A stretch of DNA of 36,221 nt from Nostoc sp. ATCC 53789 (GCF_009873495.1 NZ_CP046714.1:1-36221); one strand, 5' to 3'; counted from the first letter of the stretch, positions 7,581-16,517 are shown. A program made the numbers and translations. Notes: generated by a model from the sequence alone, not told the origin.

Positions 7581-8819
7581 ATGGAAGTATTAAATAATAT
7601 TTGTCTTGACATCGTTGATTGTGAGCATAAAACAGCACCTATTCAAAATGAAGGAATCCCATCTATAAGAACAACAGATATAAAAAACGGATTTCTTGAT
7701 TTTAAAGGTTCAAATAAAGTATCAGAGGAAACATATCAAAAATGGACACAAAGATTAGAGCCTAAAGCATACGACATAATATTAGCGAGAGAAGCACCTG
7801 TTGGACAGGTGGGAATTTTACCCAAAGGACAGCGTGTTTGTTTAGGACAGAGAACTGTTTTAATTAGACCAAATAAGCAAAAAGTTTATCCATTTTACCT
7901 TTTGTATCTTCTACTCTCTCGTGAGATACAACACAAAATGAAAGTTAGGGCTTCAGGTTCTACTGTCGAACATTTAAATATGTCAGATATTAGAAATCTA
8001 CAATTACCTGATTTACCATCATTAAAGATTCAAAAAGAAATTGGAGATACTTTAGGGAATCTGGATGCCAAAATTGAAAATCTGAGGCGACAGAATGAGA
8101 CTTTAGAGGCGATCGCACAAACTCTATTTAAGCATTGGTTTATAGATTTCGAGTTCCCCAACGCAGACGGTAAGCCCTATAAATCATCTGGTGGGGCGAT
8201 GATTCCCTCAGAGTTAGGCGAGATTCCCGAAGGTTGGCGTGTTGGGACATTAAAGGAATGTTTAGAACACTTAGTCGATAATCGTGGGAAAACACCAGTT
8301 TTTCTTACCAGTGGCATACCTGCTTTAAGTGCTAAGTTTGTCAAAAAGGGAGAAATAGTAAATAAAGACAATCTCAACTATATTTCGTTTGATTTATTCG
8401 ATAAATCTGAAAAACTAAAAATTGGCGATGTCATAATGACATCAGAAGCCCCACTAGGCGAAACTTACTTTATTGCACAAAATACTCAGTATTATCCAGC
8501 ACAGAGGGTCTTTGCATTAAGAGCAAATGATGAAATTATTTCACCTTCATATTTAAATTATTGGCTAACTAGTTCTATAGGTCAATCTCTAGTTCAGCGT
8601 AGAGCGTCTGGCTCAACAGTTCAAGGAATAAAACAATCAGAATTATACAAATGTGAAATCATTATTCCTGACAAAGAAATTAATAATAAAGCCTCGAAAC
8701 TGTTTATGACAATTCTATTAAAAAAAGAATTAAATTCAGATAATATACAAACTCTAGCTAAAACCCGTGATGCCTTATTACCTAAACTAATGAGTGGTCA
8801 AATCCGCGTCAAGGAATAA
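7581..8819 (+). CDS. hsdS: Type I restriction-modification, specificity subunit HsdS
   Basis: A 412-residue protein with two target-recognition domains. The first (about residues 1-150) ends in NMSDIRNLQLPDLPSLKIQKEI. The first conserved coiled-coil spacer follows, LDAKIENLRRQNETLEAIAQ, then KHWFIDFEFPN. The second recognition domain covers about 215-370. The closing helix ends in RDALLPKLMSGQIRV, a family hallmark. Each recognition domain reads one half of a bipartite DNA site. It is shorter at the N-terminus than many HsdS proteins, but the internal symmetry is complete. It is separated from hsdM by about 1.2 kb of toxin-antitoxin DNA, so it probably needs its own promoter. Confidence 0.93.
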   Translation: MEVLNNICLDIVDCEHKTAPIQNEGIPSIRTTDIKNGFLDFKGSNKVSEETYQKWTQRLEPKAYDIILAREAPVGQVGILPKGQRVCLGQRTVLIRPNKQKVYPFYLLYLLLSREIQHKMKVRASGSTVEHLNMSDIRNLQLPDLPSLKIQKEIGDTLGNLDAKIENLRRQNETLEAIAQTLFKHWFIDFEFPNADGKPYKSSGGAMIPSELGEIPEGWRVGTLKECLEHLVDNRGKTPVFLTSGIPALSAKFVKKGEIVNKDNLNYISFDLFDKSEKLKIGDVIMTSEAPLGETYFIAQNTQYYPAQRVFALRANDEIISPSYLNYWLTSSIGQSLVQRRASGSTVQGIKQSELYKCEIIIPDKEINNKASKLFMTILLKKELNSDNIQTLAKTRDALLPKLMSGQIRVKE

Positions 8820-8832
8820 CGTATAAAATCTT

Positions 8833-9072
8833 TCACTTTCCATAGAACATAGCGTTAATCTCCTCTGACTCATCATCAAAATCATCAGCAATCCAAACGC
8901 GCCCTTCCCAAGCCCCAAGAGTACGCGGCTCAAGTTCCGCCTCATAGCGTACCAAACGCAGCAACGGTTTACCCTCTCGACTAATGACCACATCTTCACC
9001 CTCTAACACTGACTCTATTAATTCGAGAAGATATGCCTTTGCCTCTTGAACCGTTGCATTCTTCATAGACAA
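8833..9072 (-). CDS. Orphan Phd/YefM-type antitoxin
   Basis: A 79-residue protein, or 77 residues if the second ATG (MKNATVQEAK) is used. The N-terminus, NATVQEAKAYLLELIESV then GEDVVISREGKPLLRLV, is the Phd/YefM DNA-binding pattern. The acidic tail VWIADDFDDESEEINAMFYG resembles antitoxins normally paired with PIN-domain toxins. Downstream on its strand lies only the convergent hsdS 3' end, so no partner toxin is present. It sits antisense in the gap between hsdS and hsdR. It may be a relic, or it may neutralise a toxin encoded elsewhere in the host. Confidence 0.82.
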   Translation of the reverse strand: MSMKNATVQEAKAYLLELIESVLEGEDVVISREGKPLLRLVRYEAELEPRTLGAWEGRVWIADDFDDESEEINAMFYGK

Positions 9073-9143
9073 AAAAATTTTATCGACTAAAATCTAATTA
9101 TAAAATGAAAATTTATGTATAATTCCATACTCATTTAATCTAA

Positions 9144-12100
9144 ATGACCGCCCTCACCGAAGACGAAATCGAACAATACCAACTCCAACTCTTGCAAAAC
9201 CTTGGTTATAGCTACAGCAACGGCTACGACATCCAACCAGAAGGCATCAGGCAAGAGCGAGAAAGCTTCGGTGAAGTAATTTTAAAAGATAGACTCCCAC
9301 AGGCAATATCAAGAATTAACCCCACTATTCCCTATGATGCCCAATATCAGGCACAACGGGAAATATTTAATATTGCTAGTTCCAACCTACTCAACAACAA
9401 CGAAATATTCCATAAATATCTCACAGAAGGCATCACCGTTGAATATCAAAAAAACGGCGAAACCAGAGGCGAACCTGTTAAATTAATTGACTGGGAACAC
9501 CCCGAAAATAACGAATTTCTCGCCGTCAACCAATTTACAGTAATTGAAGACAACCATAACCACCGCCCCGATATTGTCCTATTCATTAACGGCTTACCCC
9601 TCGTTGTCATCGAACTAAAAAACGCCGCCAATGAAAAAGCCAATCTTAACGCCGCCTATAACCAACTCCAAACCTATAAAAGCAGAATCCCTAGCCTATT
9701 TACCTACAATGCCCTATTAGTAATTTCAGATGGACTATCCGCCCGTGCTGGTTCACTTACGGCTGGGTTTAACCGCTTCTCCACATGGAAAAACCCCACA
9801 GGCGAAAACCAGATTAACGAACTAGAAATTTTAACTAACGGGCTACTCAACAAGCAAACCTTACTAGATTTAATTCGTCACTTCACTGTATTTGAAAAGT
9901 CCAAAACCGAAGACCTGAAAACAGGCATAGTTAGCATTACCACCATTAAAAAAATTGCCGCCTATCATCAATATTACGCCGTTAATAAAGCCGTCGAATC
10001 TATCATTAATGCCTCATCCCAAGAAGGCGCACGTAAAGGCGGTGTACTTTGGCATACCCAAGGAAGCGGTAAATCCCTTTCAATGGTATTTCTGGCAGGA
10101 AAACTGGTTTTAAACCAAAACCTCCAGAACCCCACCATCGTCATGTTGACAGATCGCAATGACTTAGATGATCAACTATTTGATACCTTCGCAGGTTGTC
10201 AGCAACTCCTCAGACAAGACCCCCAACAAGCAGGAGATAGAGAACAAGTCCGCCAACTGCTCAACACCAACTCAGGCGGTATCATTTTTACCACCGTCCA
10301 GAAATTTTCCCCGGCTGATGGCGAAACCCTCTATCCCCAAATCAGCCCTCGCCCTAATATCATTGTTCTGGCTGATGAAGCCCACCGCAGCCAATACGGT
10401 TTCACAGCTAAACAAGTTAATGTCCTTGATGCCGAAGGTAACGTGATTGGTAAACGCACCAAATACGGCTTTGCAAAATATATTAGACAAGCCTTACCCA
10501 ATGCTACCTTTGTTGGCTTCACAGGTACACCCGTAGAACAAACCGACAAAAACACCCCCGCTATTTTTGGTGAATATATCGACATCTACGACATCTCCCA
10601 AGCCGTCAAAGATGGGGCAACCGTGCCGATTTATTACGAGAGCCGCTTAGTACAAGTTGATTTAGACGCAGCAGGCAGACAACTCCTAGATGAACTAGAC
10701 GAAGACCTGAGCTTTGAAGAACTTAGCACTACCCAAAAAGCCAAAGTTAAACAAACAAAACTGGAAGCGATTGTTGGTTCTACTAAAAGAATAAAACAGA
10801 TTGCCCAAGATATTGTCACCCACTTCGAGGCACGGCAACAGGTAAACAAAGGCAAAGCCATGATTGTCACCATGAGCCGCCAAATCGCCGTTAACCTCTA
10901 CGATGCCATAATTCAACTCCGCCCTGATTGGCACAGTGAGGATCTCAACTTAGGCAAAATCAAAGTTGTAATTACTACCTCTGCCGCCGATGAAGGTAAT
11001 TTAGTTAAACATCACACCAGCAAAGCCCAACGTCAAAACCTCGCCCAACGCCTCAAAGACCCCGAAAACTCCCTAGAATTAGCCATAGTCTGCGATATGT
11101 GGCTCACAGGCTTTGATGCTCCATGTCTGCACACGATGTATATTGATAAACCGCTTAAAAGTCATAATTTAATGCAAGCGATCGCCCGGATTAACCGCGT
11201 CTATTTTGAAAAAACAGGCGGTTTGATTGTGGACTATCTGGGACTGGCCACCGAACTCAAAAAAGCCCTATCCTTCTATTCTCAAAGTGGCGGTAAAGGC
11301 GACCTCACCCTCAATCAAGAAGTGGCTGTGGGACTACTCCTAGCCAAATTGGAAATCGTCGAGCAAATCATGTCAGGCTTTACCTATCAGCATTATTTTG
11401 AGGCTGACACTGGCGAAAAACTCAATATCCTCAAAAATGCCACTAACTACGTAGCTGCACCAAACATCAAAGATAGATTTCTCAGTGAAGTTATCGCCCT
11501 ATCTAAAGCCCATTCTCTCGCCGTCCCCCATCCCGACGCGATCGCCGCATCAGAAACCATCTCATTTTTCCAAGCCATCCAAGCCAGCCTCAGAAAACTA
11601 GAAGGAAGTGGTGATGGTAGTGGACTCAGCAACCAAGACATCGAAACCGCCATCCGTCAAGTCGTAGATCAAGCGTTGGTTTCCGATGCAGTGATTAACA
11701 TCTTTGATGAAGCTGGTATTAAAAATCCTGACATCTCCATCATCTCCGATGAATTTATGGCAGAAGTGCGGGGCATGGAACACCAAAACCTTGCGGTAGA
11801 ACTGCTGCAAAAACTGCTCAAGGATGAGGTTAAAACCCGCAGTCGTACCAATATTGTCCAAAGTCGCAAACTCTCTGAGATGTTGGAAGATGCTCTACGC
11901 CGCTATCGCAACCAAGTTATCACCGTTGGGGATGTCTTAGAAGAACTGCTGGAACTGGCAAAAGACACGAAAGCTGCCAATGCCAGGGGTGAAGAACTGG
12001 GACTAGAACCCTATGAACTTGCCTTTTATGATGCACTGTCACAAAACCAAAGCGCCCAGGATGTAATGGGTGTTGATAAACTGCGAGAATTAGCGATCGT

Positions 12101-12296
12101 GCTAGTAGATCGCATTCGCAAAAATGCCTCTATTGACTGGAATCTTAAAGAAAGTGTCCGTTCCCGAATGAAAGTTGCAGTTAAAAGGCTGCTGCGTCAA
12201 TATGGTTATCCCCCCGATATGGAGGCACTAGCTATGGAACTGGTCTTAGAACAAGCCAAAGTTTTTACTGAATTTACAGTCTCAATCAACACATAA
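9144..12296 (+). CDS. hsdR: Type I restriction-modification, restriction subunit HsdR
   Basis: A 1050-residue ATP-dependent restriction and translocation subunit of normal length. The N-terminal nuclease domain shows the PD-(D/E)xK pattern in RPDIVLFINGLPLVVIELKN. The helicase motor follows: Walker A HTQGSGKSLSM, the DEAH box LADEAHRSQYG, motif III FVGFTGTP, and the motif VI area LMQAIARINRVYF. The C-terminal region is helical and should contact HsdM/HsdS. The complex cuts unmodified DNA far from its recognition site after translocation. No frameshifts are visible, so with hsdM and hsdS the system looks functional. Confidence 0.97.
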   Translation: MTALTEDEIEQYQLQLLQNLGYSYSNGYDIQPEGIRQERESFGEVILKDRLPQAISRINPTIPYDAQYQAQREIFNIASSNLLNNNEIFHKYLTEGITVEYQKNGETRGEPVKLIDWEHPENNEFLAVNQFTVIEDNHNHRPDIVLFINGLPLVVIELKNAANEKANLNAAYNQLQTYKSRIPSLFTYNALLVISDGLSARAGSLTAGFNRFSTWKNPTGENQINELEILTNGLLNKQTLLDLIRHFTVFEKSKTEDLKTGIVSITTIKKIAAYHQYYAVNKAVESIINASSQEGARKGGVLWHTQGSGKSLSMVFLAGKLVLNQNLQNPTIVMLTDRNDLDDQLFDTFAGCQQLLRQDPQQAGDREQVRQLLNTNSGGIIFTTVQKFSPADGETLYPQISPRPNIIVLADEAHRSQYGFTAKQVNVLDAEGNVIGKRTKYGFAKYIRQALPNATFVGFTGTPVEQTDKNTPAIFGEYIDIYDISQAVKDGATVPIYYESRLVQVDLDAAGRQLLDELDEDLSFEELSTTQKAKVKQTKLEAIVGSTKRIKQIAQDIVTHFEARQQVNKGKAMIVTMSRQIAVNLYDAIIQLRPDWHSEDLNLGKIKVVITTSAADEGNLVKHHTSKAQRQNLAQRLKDPENSLELAIVCDMWLTGFDAPCLHTMYIDKPLKSHNLMQAIARINRVYFEKTGGLIVDYLGLATELKKALSFYSQSGGKGDLTLNQEVAVGLLLAKLEIVEQIMSGFTYQHYFEADTGEKLNILKNATNYVAAPNIKDRFLSEVIALSKAHSLAVPHPDAIAASETISFFQAIQASLRKLEGSGDGSGLSNQDIETAIRQVVDQALVSDAVINIFDEAGIKNPDISIISDEFMAEVRGMEHQNLAVELLQKLLKDEVKTRSRTNIVQSRKLSEMLEDALRRYRNQVITVGDVLEELLELAKDTKAANARGEELGLEPYELAFYDALSQNQSAQDVMGVDKLRELAIVLVDRIRKNASIDWNLKESVRSRMKVAVKRLLRQYGYPPDMEALAMELVLEQAKVFTEFTVSINT

Positions 12297-12445
12297 AAGG
12301 ATTTGGACAATCCGCCGCTACGTCACGGCTGGACTGTGAAAGAGAGTGTCAAAGCGAATCTGCATTCCGTTGCTATGCCAAGCGGACTCAATAATTTGGG
12401 GTTTAACAACTTTGTTAATTAGTTTGCTTTCAAATAGCTCTTTAG

Positions 12446-12931
12446 TCAAAACTCAAGCATTGGATCAACGTTTTTTTTCATGAAATATTTGGTTCTTGTT
12501 ACTAATGTTTTATCTAATAAATGCTCATATTTATCGTTAAGTTGCAATATTTCTTTTAGAAAATATCTTTTTTCAATATCATATTCTCGTTCATCATTAC
12601 CATAGTAGTCCACACTTGTGCTGACAACTTCCCATCCATCTCTACCAAATTCATTTAATATGATGTATAAATTTTTAGTTGAATAAACTTTTTCTCCATT
12701 TCCGCAATCATGAGTAAATACCATCATAGTTTCACCTATTTTGGTATTTTTACAGTAGATTTCGTGAGTGAACGACTTCATGTTTTTTTGCATTTCTTCA
12801 TCTGCTAAATAGCTTAAAATTCCCCATATTATTCCATCATTACTATCATATTTTGGACGTTCCATTTCTTCTAAAATTGGCATAGAAATTACATTTTCGC
12901 ATAGTAAGCAGTAATTAAATTTTTGGCTCAT
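12446..12931 (-). CDS. Hypothetical protein with DUF4177-like core
   Basis: A 161-residue protein, convergent with hsdR. The middle, LNEFGRDGWEVVSTSVDYYG followed by KRYFLKEIL, resembles the short DUF4177-type motif (LNELGxxGWELV...YFFKR) seen in many small bacterial proteins. The N-terminal YCLLCENV has a CxxC pair. The remainder is unfamiliar. No membrane segment or signal peptide is visible. It lies between the restriction genes and the recombinase. Function unknown; the DUF4177 resemblance is by eye. Confidence 0.6.
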   Translation of the reverse strand: MSQKFNYCLLCENVISMPILEEMERPKYDSNDGIIWGILSYLADEEMQKNMKSFTHEIYCKNTKIGETMMVFTHDCGNGEKVYSTKNLYIILNEFGRDGWEVVSTSVDYYGNDEREYDIEKRYFLKEILQLNDKYEHLLDKTLVTRTKYFMKKNVDPMLEF

Positions 12932-13080
12932 TTTATAAAATCGTATGGTGCAACAAGCAATTTTTAGATTATTTAATTATAAAAACAATGAATTTCAGTG
13001 CTAACTGAATATTTACGGAAATTTCGTGCTGATTCCTCCCATATAGAATCTGGTATAGAAATATTCAAAAGTCCAAAGCA

Positions 13081-13240
13081 GAGATCGCGTTCTGCTTCTG
13101 CTTTTCGGTGATACCCAAATAACGCTCCAAAGCTGCCAAAGTCCGATGCCCCGATATCTCCTGAATGTGACGCAATGGTATCCCGGCATCGCTCCCTCAA
13201 GGTTAACGCAGTCCTCCGAAAGCTGTGGGTACTCACCCCT
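13081..13240 (-). pseudogene. Remnant of a second tyrosine recombinase (C-terminal end)
   Basis: On the minus strand one frame reads STHSFRRTALT and, after a frameshift, another reads DAGIPLRHIQEISGHRTLAA and then LERYLGITEKQ. Together these are the HxxR box, the GH box and the catalytic tyrosine region of a phage-type integrase. They are unlike the intact recombinase just upstream. The N-terminal two thirds are missing. An 87-codon frame spanning 12973-13236 reads through the region in the wrong frame and is not a real protein. Confidence 0.72.
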
Positions 13241-13248
13241 TCATTTCA

Positions 13249-13845
13249 TTACTCATCAATTGTGTTCCACTTGATGCCAGAAAAGCGTTTGGAATTTACT
13301 TTAGTATATTTTTCCGTGTGGCGGATGTCCCTGTGCCCCAAAAATTCCTGAATAAATCTGGTACTATGCCCTTCATTCACAAGGTAGTAACCGCAAGCAT
13401 GGCGTAACTGGTGCGGATGGATTTTGATGTTTAACACAGCTACTTCCCCCAACCTAGTCAACAATCTTTGTACCGCCGCCGACGTTAACCTCTCTCCCCT
13501 TTCCCCAATAAAAACGTAATTGCCACCAATATTTAATTCCTTTAGTTCTTTCAATGCCTCGATTTCATCCACAGGCAACGGATGCACACCGCTATCACTG
13601 CCTTTTTTACGCGTGATAAAAATTTCCTCATCTAAAAATGAAATCGCATCCCATCGCAAATCGCAAGCTTCCGACACCCGCAGCCCGTGGCGAAATATTA
13701 ACAGTATCAACGCATAATTCCTCACCTTGTACCGTCCGTAAACTTTTGCCGCCCGCAGTATGCTGTTTACCTCACGTACTGTAAGATATTCCCGTGACCT
13801 GTAATCCTTATTCTTACGGCGTACCAGCATTTTGGCTTTTTGCAA
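13249..13845 (-). CDS. Short tyrosine recombinase (FimB/FimE-like size)
   Basis: A 198-residue tyrosine recombinase consisting almost only of the catalytic domain. The active residues are all present: Arg56 in FRHGLRVSEA, a lysine in TRKKGS (residues 80-81), His145 and Arg148 in HPHQLRHAC, His171 in FLGHRD, and the nucleophile Tyr180 in EKYTKV. The size matches FimB/FimE-type invertases and small cyanobacterial plasmid recombinases that lack an arm-binding domain. It could resolve plasmid multimers or invert or integrate a local segment. No inverted recombination site was identified with confidence. Downstream lies the debris of another integrase. Confidence 0.9.
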   Translation of the reverse strand: MQKAKMLVRRKNKDYRSREYLTVREVNSILRAAKVYGRYKVRNYALILLIFRHGLRVSEACDLRWDAISFLDEEIFITRKKGSDSGVHPLPVDEIEALKELKELNIGGNYVFIGERGERLTSAAVQRLLTRLGEVAVLNIKIHPHQLRHACGYYLVNEGHSTRFIQEFLGHRDIRHTEKYTKVNSKRFSGIKWNTIDE

Positions 13846-14495
13846 CTGTTCGTATTATACGGTTAAATACCAACACTTCCTTTTCTCTCAAACCCTGATG
13901 CTGTCGTGAATATCCACCCCGAAAATTACCTCAGTTAAGCCACGCTTATCATTCACACCCTCAAAATCCCAATTTTACCCCCATTGATAAGTTTGGCAAA
14001 TATCCATACTTCTCTATACACCAGTCTGTACAAGGCTTGAGGGTTACTCCCTATAGTGGCGACTTTTAGCTGATTTTTAGCACTCCCTTTGGTTTAACTG
14101 CGGTGAAGCATTCTTCCACAAAGAGCGAATGCTTCCATAAGTGGGGCATTGATATCAGAGTTGATATCATTTTTGGCAGAAGGAGGGCGATCGCAAACTC
14201 AAGCTACATTTTTGAGTGGAGTCAGGAATCATCGTGCCAAAACGGGTTTTTTGTACGCTAAGGAATATGCTCATTCTGCCAAACGCTTACTGTGCTTGGT
14301 TTATGGCATAAGCTTCATTGATTTTTTTGATTAATGGCTCTGAATCAGGCTTTAACACCAACTTGCCCATAAACGATGGTTGGGCGCTGTATCTCTGGTA
14401 CGGTGTAATCAGCCTTTCAGACTTTTTAATGTCAAAACTTGCCCCAAAATGGTTATTTTTGGCAATGATCAACACCGCTATTAACTGTAAGTTGA
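13846..14495. other. Gene-poor region between the recombinase and the CBASS operon
   Basis: About 650 bp with no supported gene. It holds a 9-bp inverted repeat (GAAGCATTC 14105-14113 and GAATGCTTC 14127-14135), two copies of the palindrome TGATATCA 12 bp apart (14150-14157 and 14162-14169), and a HIP1 octamer near 14187. A 76-codon minus frame at 14287-14517 overlaps the end of the S-4TM gene by 22 bp and has no family features I recognise. I regard it as doubtful. Confidence 0.5.
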
Positions 14496-15335
14496 TTACT
14501 GGCGGTACTTTTCCCACATCTCATTGAGATCGTTACGCATTTGTTTCCAAACCCATGATGGAATTAGTGGAGCAGATGCACGAGCAATATGATATTCTTG
14601 CACTACTTTAATTGCTTCAATATCATCAAACGTTTGTAATTTTATTAAATTCTCAATTTTCTCTTCTATTTGACCTGCTTTTCTGCTAAAGCCGTAGTAA
14701 CCCACAACAAAGCGGAATAGCCCAAGAGAAAAAACTAACATGAGGGATGATGTAACAACACGCCCAATATTAGTCAAGGTGTTAGAACCAGCAATAGTTT
14801 GGACACTTAAAACCAACACACCAAATAAAACTGCTATGAGAATGCAGGTGGCAGCAAAGCAATATTGTCCCATTCTTTCTGATAAATGTTTACTCCACCA
14901 TGCTGATTCTTGTATATTCTCGATAGCTCTTTTAGCACCTATTCCTTCTCTACTAGCAAAATATTCCTCACCAAGCATTTCATTAGGAGCTAGTCTATAA
15001 AGGTTAGTTGGGCTTCGCATTAGAAGGTCAGACATTTCTGCTTTTGACATTGCCCATCCAAAAGATTTCCAGTAATCGAGTTTTCTAAGTAATGCCTCAG
15101 ATGTTCCTTTAATCATGTCTGAACGCCATGCAAATAAATCTGAAGTAATAGAAATTATAGTGATTATAAAAGGGGCATATCCAGGGATAATTGGCAAAAA
15201 TATAGTTAATGTACCGAATAAGAAAACTAGTATCTTAGATAAAATAGCAGCTATCATCCACCTTTTTGCTAACTCAAAATAAGCTTGGCTAAGTGTACGA
15301 GGGTCATATCTTAAACTATTTGGTTGATTAGCCAT
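14496..15335 (-). CDS. CBASS effector, S-4TM-type membrane protein
   Basis: A 279-residue protein with four predicted membrane helices in two pairs (about residues 27-49, 51-69, 157-179 and 189-213). They are joined by a cytoplasmic segment containing LDYWKSFGW and YFASREGIGAKRAIENIQES. This matches the SMODS-associating 4TM (S-4TM) family of effectors, thought to be triggered by a cyclic nucleotide and to break the inner membrane, killing or arresting infected cells. It overlaps the upstream nucleotidyltransferase gene by 8 bp, so the two are translated together. The family call rests on topology, the middle motif and the partner gene. Confidence 0.85.
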   Translation of the reverse strand: MANQPNSLRYDPRTLSQAYFELAKRWMIAAILSKILVFLFGTLTIFLPIIPGYAPFIITIISITSDLFAWRSDMIKGTSEALLRKLDYWKSFGWAMSKAEMSDLLMRSPTNLYRLAPNEMLGEEYFASREGIGAKRAIENIQESAWWSKHLSERMGQYCFAATCILIAVLFGVLVLSVQTIAGSNTLTNIGRVVTSSLMLVFSLGLFRFVVGYYGFSRKAGQIEEKIENLIKLQTFDDIEAIKVVQEYHIARASAPLIPSWVWKQMRNDLNEMWEKYRQ

Positions 15336-16329
15336 AGGAAGGAAACTCTAAGCCAAAAACACGTTGCCACCAATAAATAGCCTCATCATGTTTTGATTGG
15401 GCTTCATACATTAGAGCATATCCAGCCCATGTTGATGCTTCAGACATCGCTTTTATGACTTTTTCTTTTGTACTTGAGTCAACACTAGCATCTAAGTTAG
15501 GCCCTAACCCTTTGGGATCTGGGCATGATGTTCTAAGATAATAGGCACAATTGTCAAAAAAGTATTTGACTGCCTGGGGAAAATCATTAATTTGTGGAGC
15601 AGATTGAAACACTTTAATAACTAATGTTTCAAAATAATAAGAAGATAAACGAGGCTTGTGGGTTCTAAAGTTCCAATACTTCAACAACCTGATTGTTGGT
15701 AGAAACTTATTAGGATGTTTTACGCTAACGTCAGTTATATTCTTAGAGTCAATTCTTGGGTCAGTCCGTATCCAATTACCAAGACCATCAGGTATCAGAT
15801 AGTAAACTATTTTACCAAACCCATTTTCCACAGGAACAGCAGGGACAATATCAAATACCCAAGGATAAGATTTAAGATTAAGTGTCACTGCTTGCATAGT
15901 TTTTTTAATTTCTGCCTGTTTGTAGTTGCTGACAGATGATAGATAAATCTTGATCCGATTTAATACCTTTGTTGAATTCACATAACCGTATTCATTAGCA
16001 AATGTAAATAATGGAGAAAGTCTATCAGTGACTCCTAGCCAATGGATAAAAGATGAACTTGGTGATTGAACTTCTCTTGTACCTTGTCCTTTTAAAATAA
16101 TTAAAGTATCTATATCATTAAGGGGTTTAATTTTAGCTTTTCTAGCAAATGAGCCAAAAGAAAGATAGTCACCAGATAATCTTGGAAATTCACTGTTATT
16201 TCTGGCAAGTATGTTCAGTTGTTCAAATAGGTAATTACGACTTGCTCTCGCTTTTTTAGTAATATCTGGATCTAAATCAACTGTATCTTTACGAAATTTG
16301 TCAAATGCTCCCCAAACAGTGTATGGCAT
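15328..16329 (-). CDS. CBASS CD-NTase (SMODS nucleotidyltransferase)
   Basis: A 333-residue cGAS/DncV-like nucleotidyltransferase. The active site reads FGSFARKAKIKPLNDIDTLI, giving the GS motif (Gly59-Ser60) and the metal-binding pair Asp72 and Asp74. The third acid is probably Asp160 in WVFDIVPAV. The C-terminal part forms the helical OAS1-like lid. Such enzymes make cyclic di- or trinucleotides on phage infection, which activate the partner effector. AGGAG precedes the ATG on the minus strand. No Cap2/Cap3 or HORMA/TRIP13 genes are adjacent, so this is the minimal two-gene (type I) layout. Confidence 0.92.
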   Translation of the reverse strand: MPYTVWGAFDKFRKDTVDLDPDITKKARASRNYLFEQLNILARNNSEFPRLSGDYLSFGSFARKAKIKPLNDIDTLIILKGQGTREVQSPSSSFIHWLGVTDRLSPLFTFANEYGYVNSTKVLNRIKIYLSSVSNYKQAEIKKTMQAVTLNLKSYPWVFDIVPAVPVENGFGKIVYYLIPDGLGNWIRTDPRIDSKNITDVSVKHPNKFLPTIRLLKYWNFRTHKPRLSSYYFETLVIKVFQSAPQINDFPQAVKYFFDNCAYYLRTSCPDPKGLGPNLDASVDSSTKEKVIKAMSEASTWAGYALMYEAQSKHDEAIYWWQRVFGLEFPSYG

Positions 16330-16373
16330 TTTTACTCCTAATTAACTTCGCCGTCCCCGTCAAAACACGGCTA

Positions 16374-16517
16374 GCGTTCGCACCCAATGCCAGTTTTCAA
16401 GAAGAGATGCTCAAAAGCGGCATGGCTTATTATCGCAAGTCTGCGGCGAACTGTCCAAATCATTTGGCATTTGAAAAAGCTGAAAAGTTGGCGATCGCCC
16501 AAGACGTAACCTCGTGA
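16374..16517 (+). pseudogene. C-terminal remnant of a thermonuclease-like (SNase) gene
   Basis: The plus-strand frame contains EEMLKSGMAYYRKSAANCPN followed by HLAFEKAEKLAIAQ. This resembles the C-terminal helices of cyanobacterial staphylococcal-nuclease-like proteins (the LxxGMAxxYxxY...NC...AExxA pattern). No N-terminal catalytic part is present, and the frame ends early at 16517 before the usual closing motif. It abuts the CBASS gene start head-to-head, as if the defence cassette replaced the rest of the gene. Family identity is by eye and moderate. Confidence 0.45.

Noticed and set aside
8787..8999. 70-codon minus-strand frame as the missing toxin partner of the orphan antitoxin
   Set aside because: It overlaps the antitoxin gene in another frame and has none of the PIN-domain acidic motifs.
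12973..13236. 87-codon minus-strand frame as a real protein
   Set aside because: Only its first residues match an integrase. The rest of the integrase lies in another frame, so it is a frameshifted remnant.
14287..14517. 76-codon minus-strand frame after the S-4TM gene
   Set aside because: A 22-bp overlap, no family motif and no ribosome-binding site. A third CBASS gene cannot be supported.
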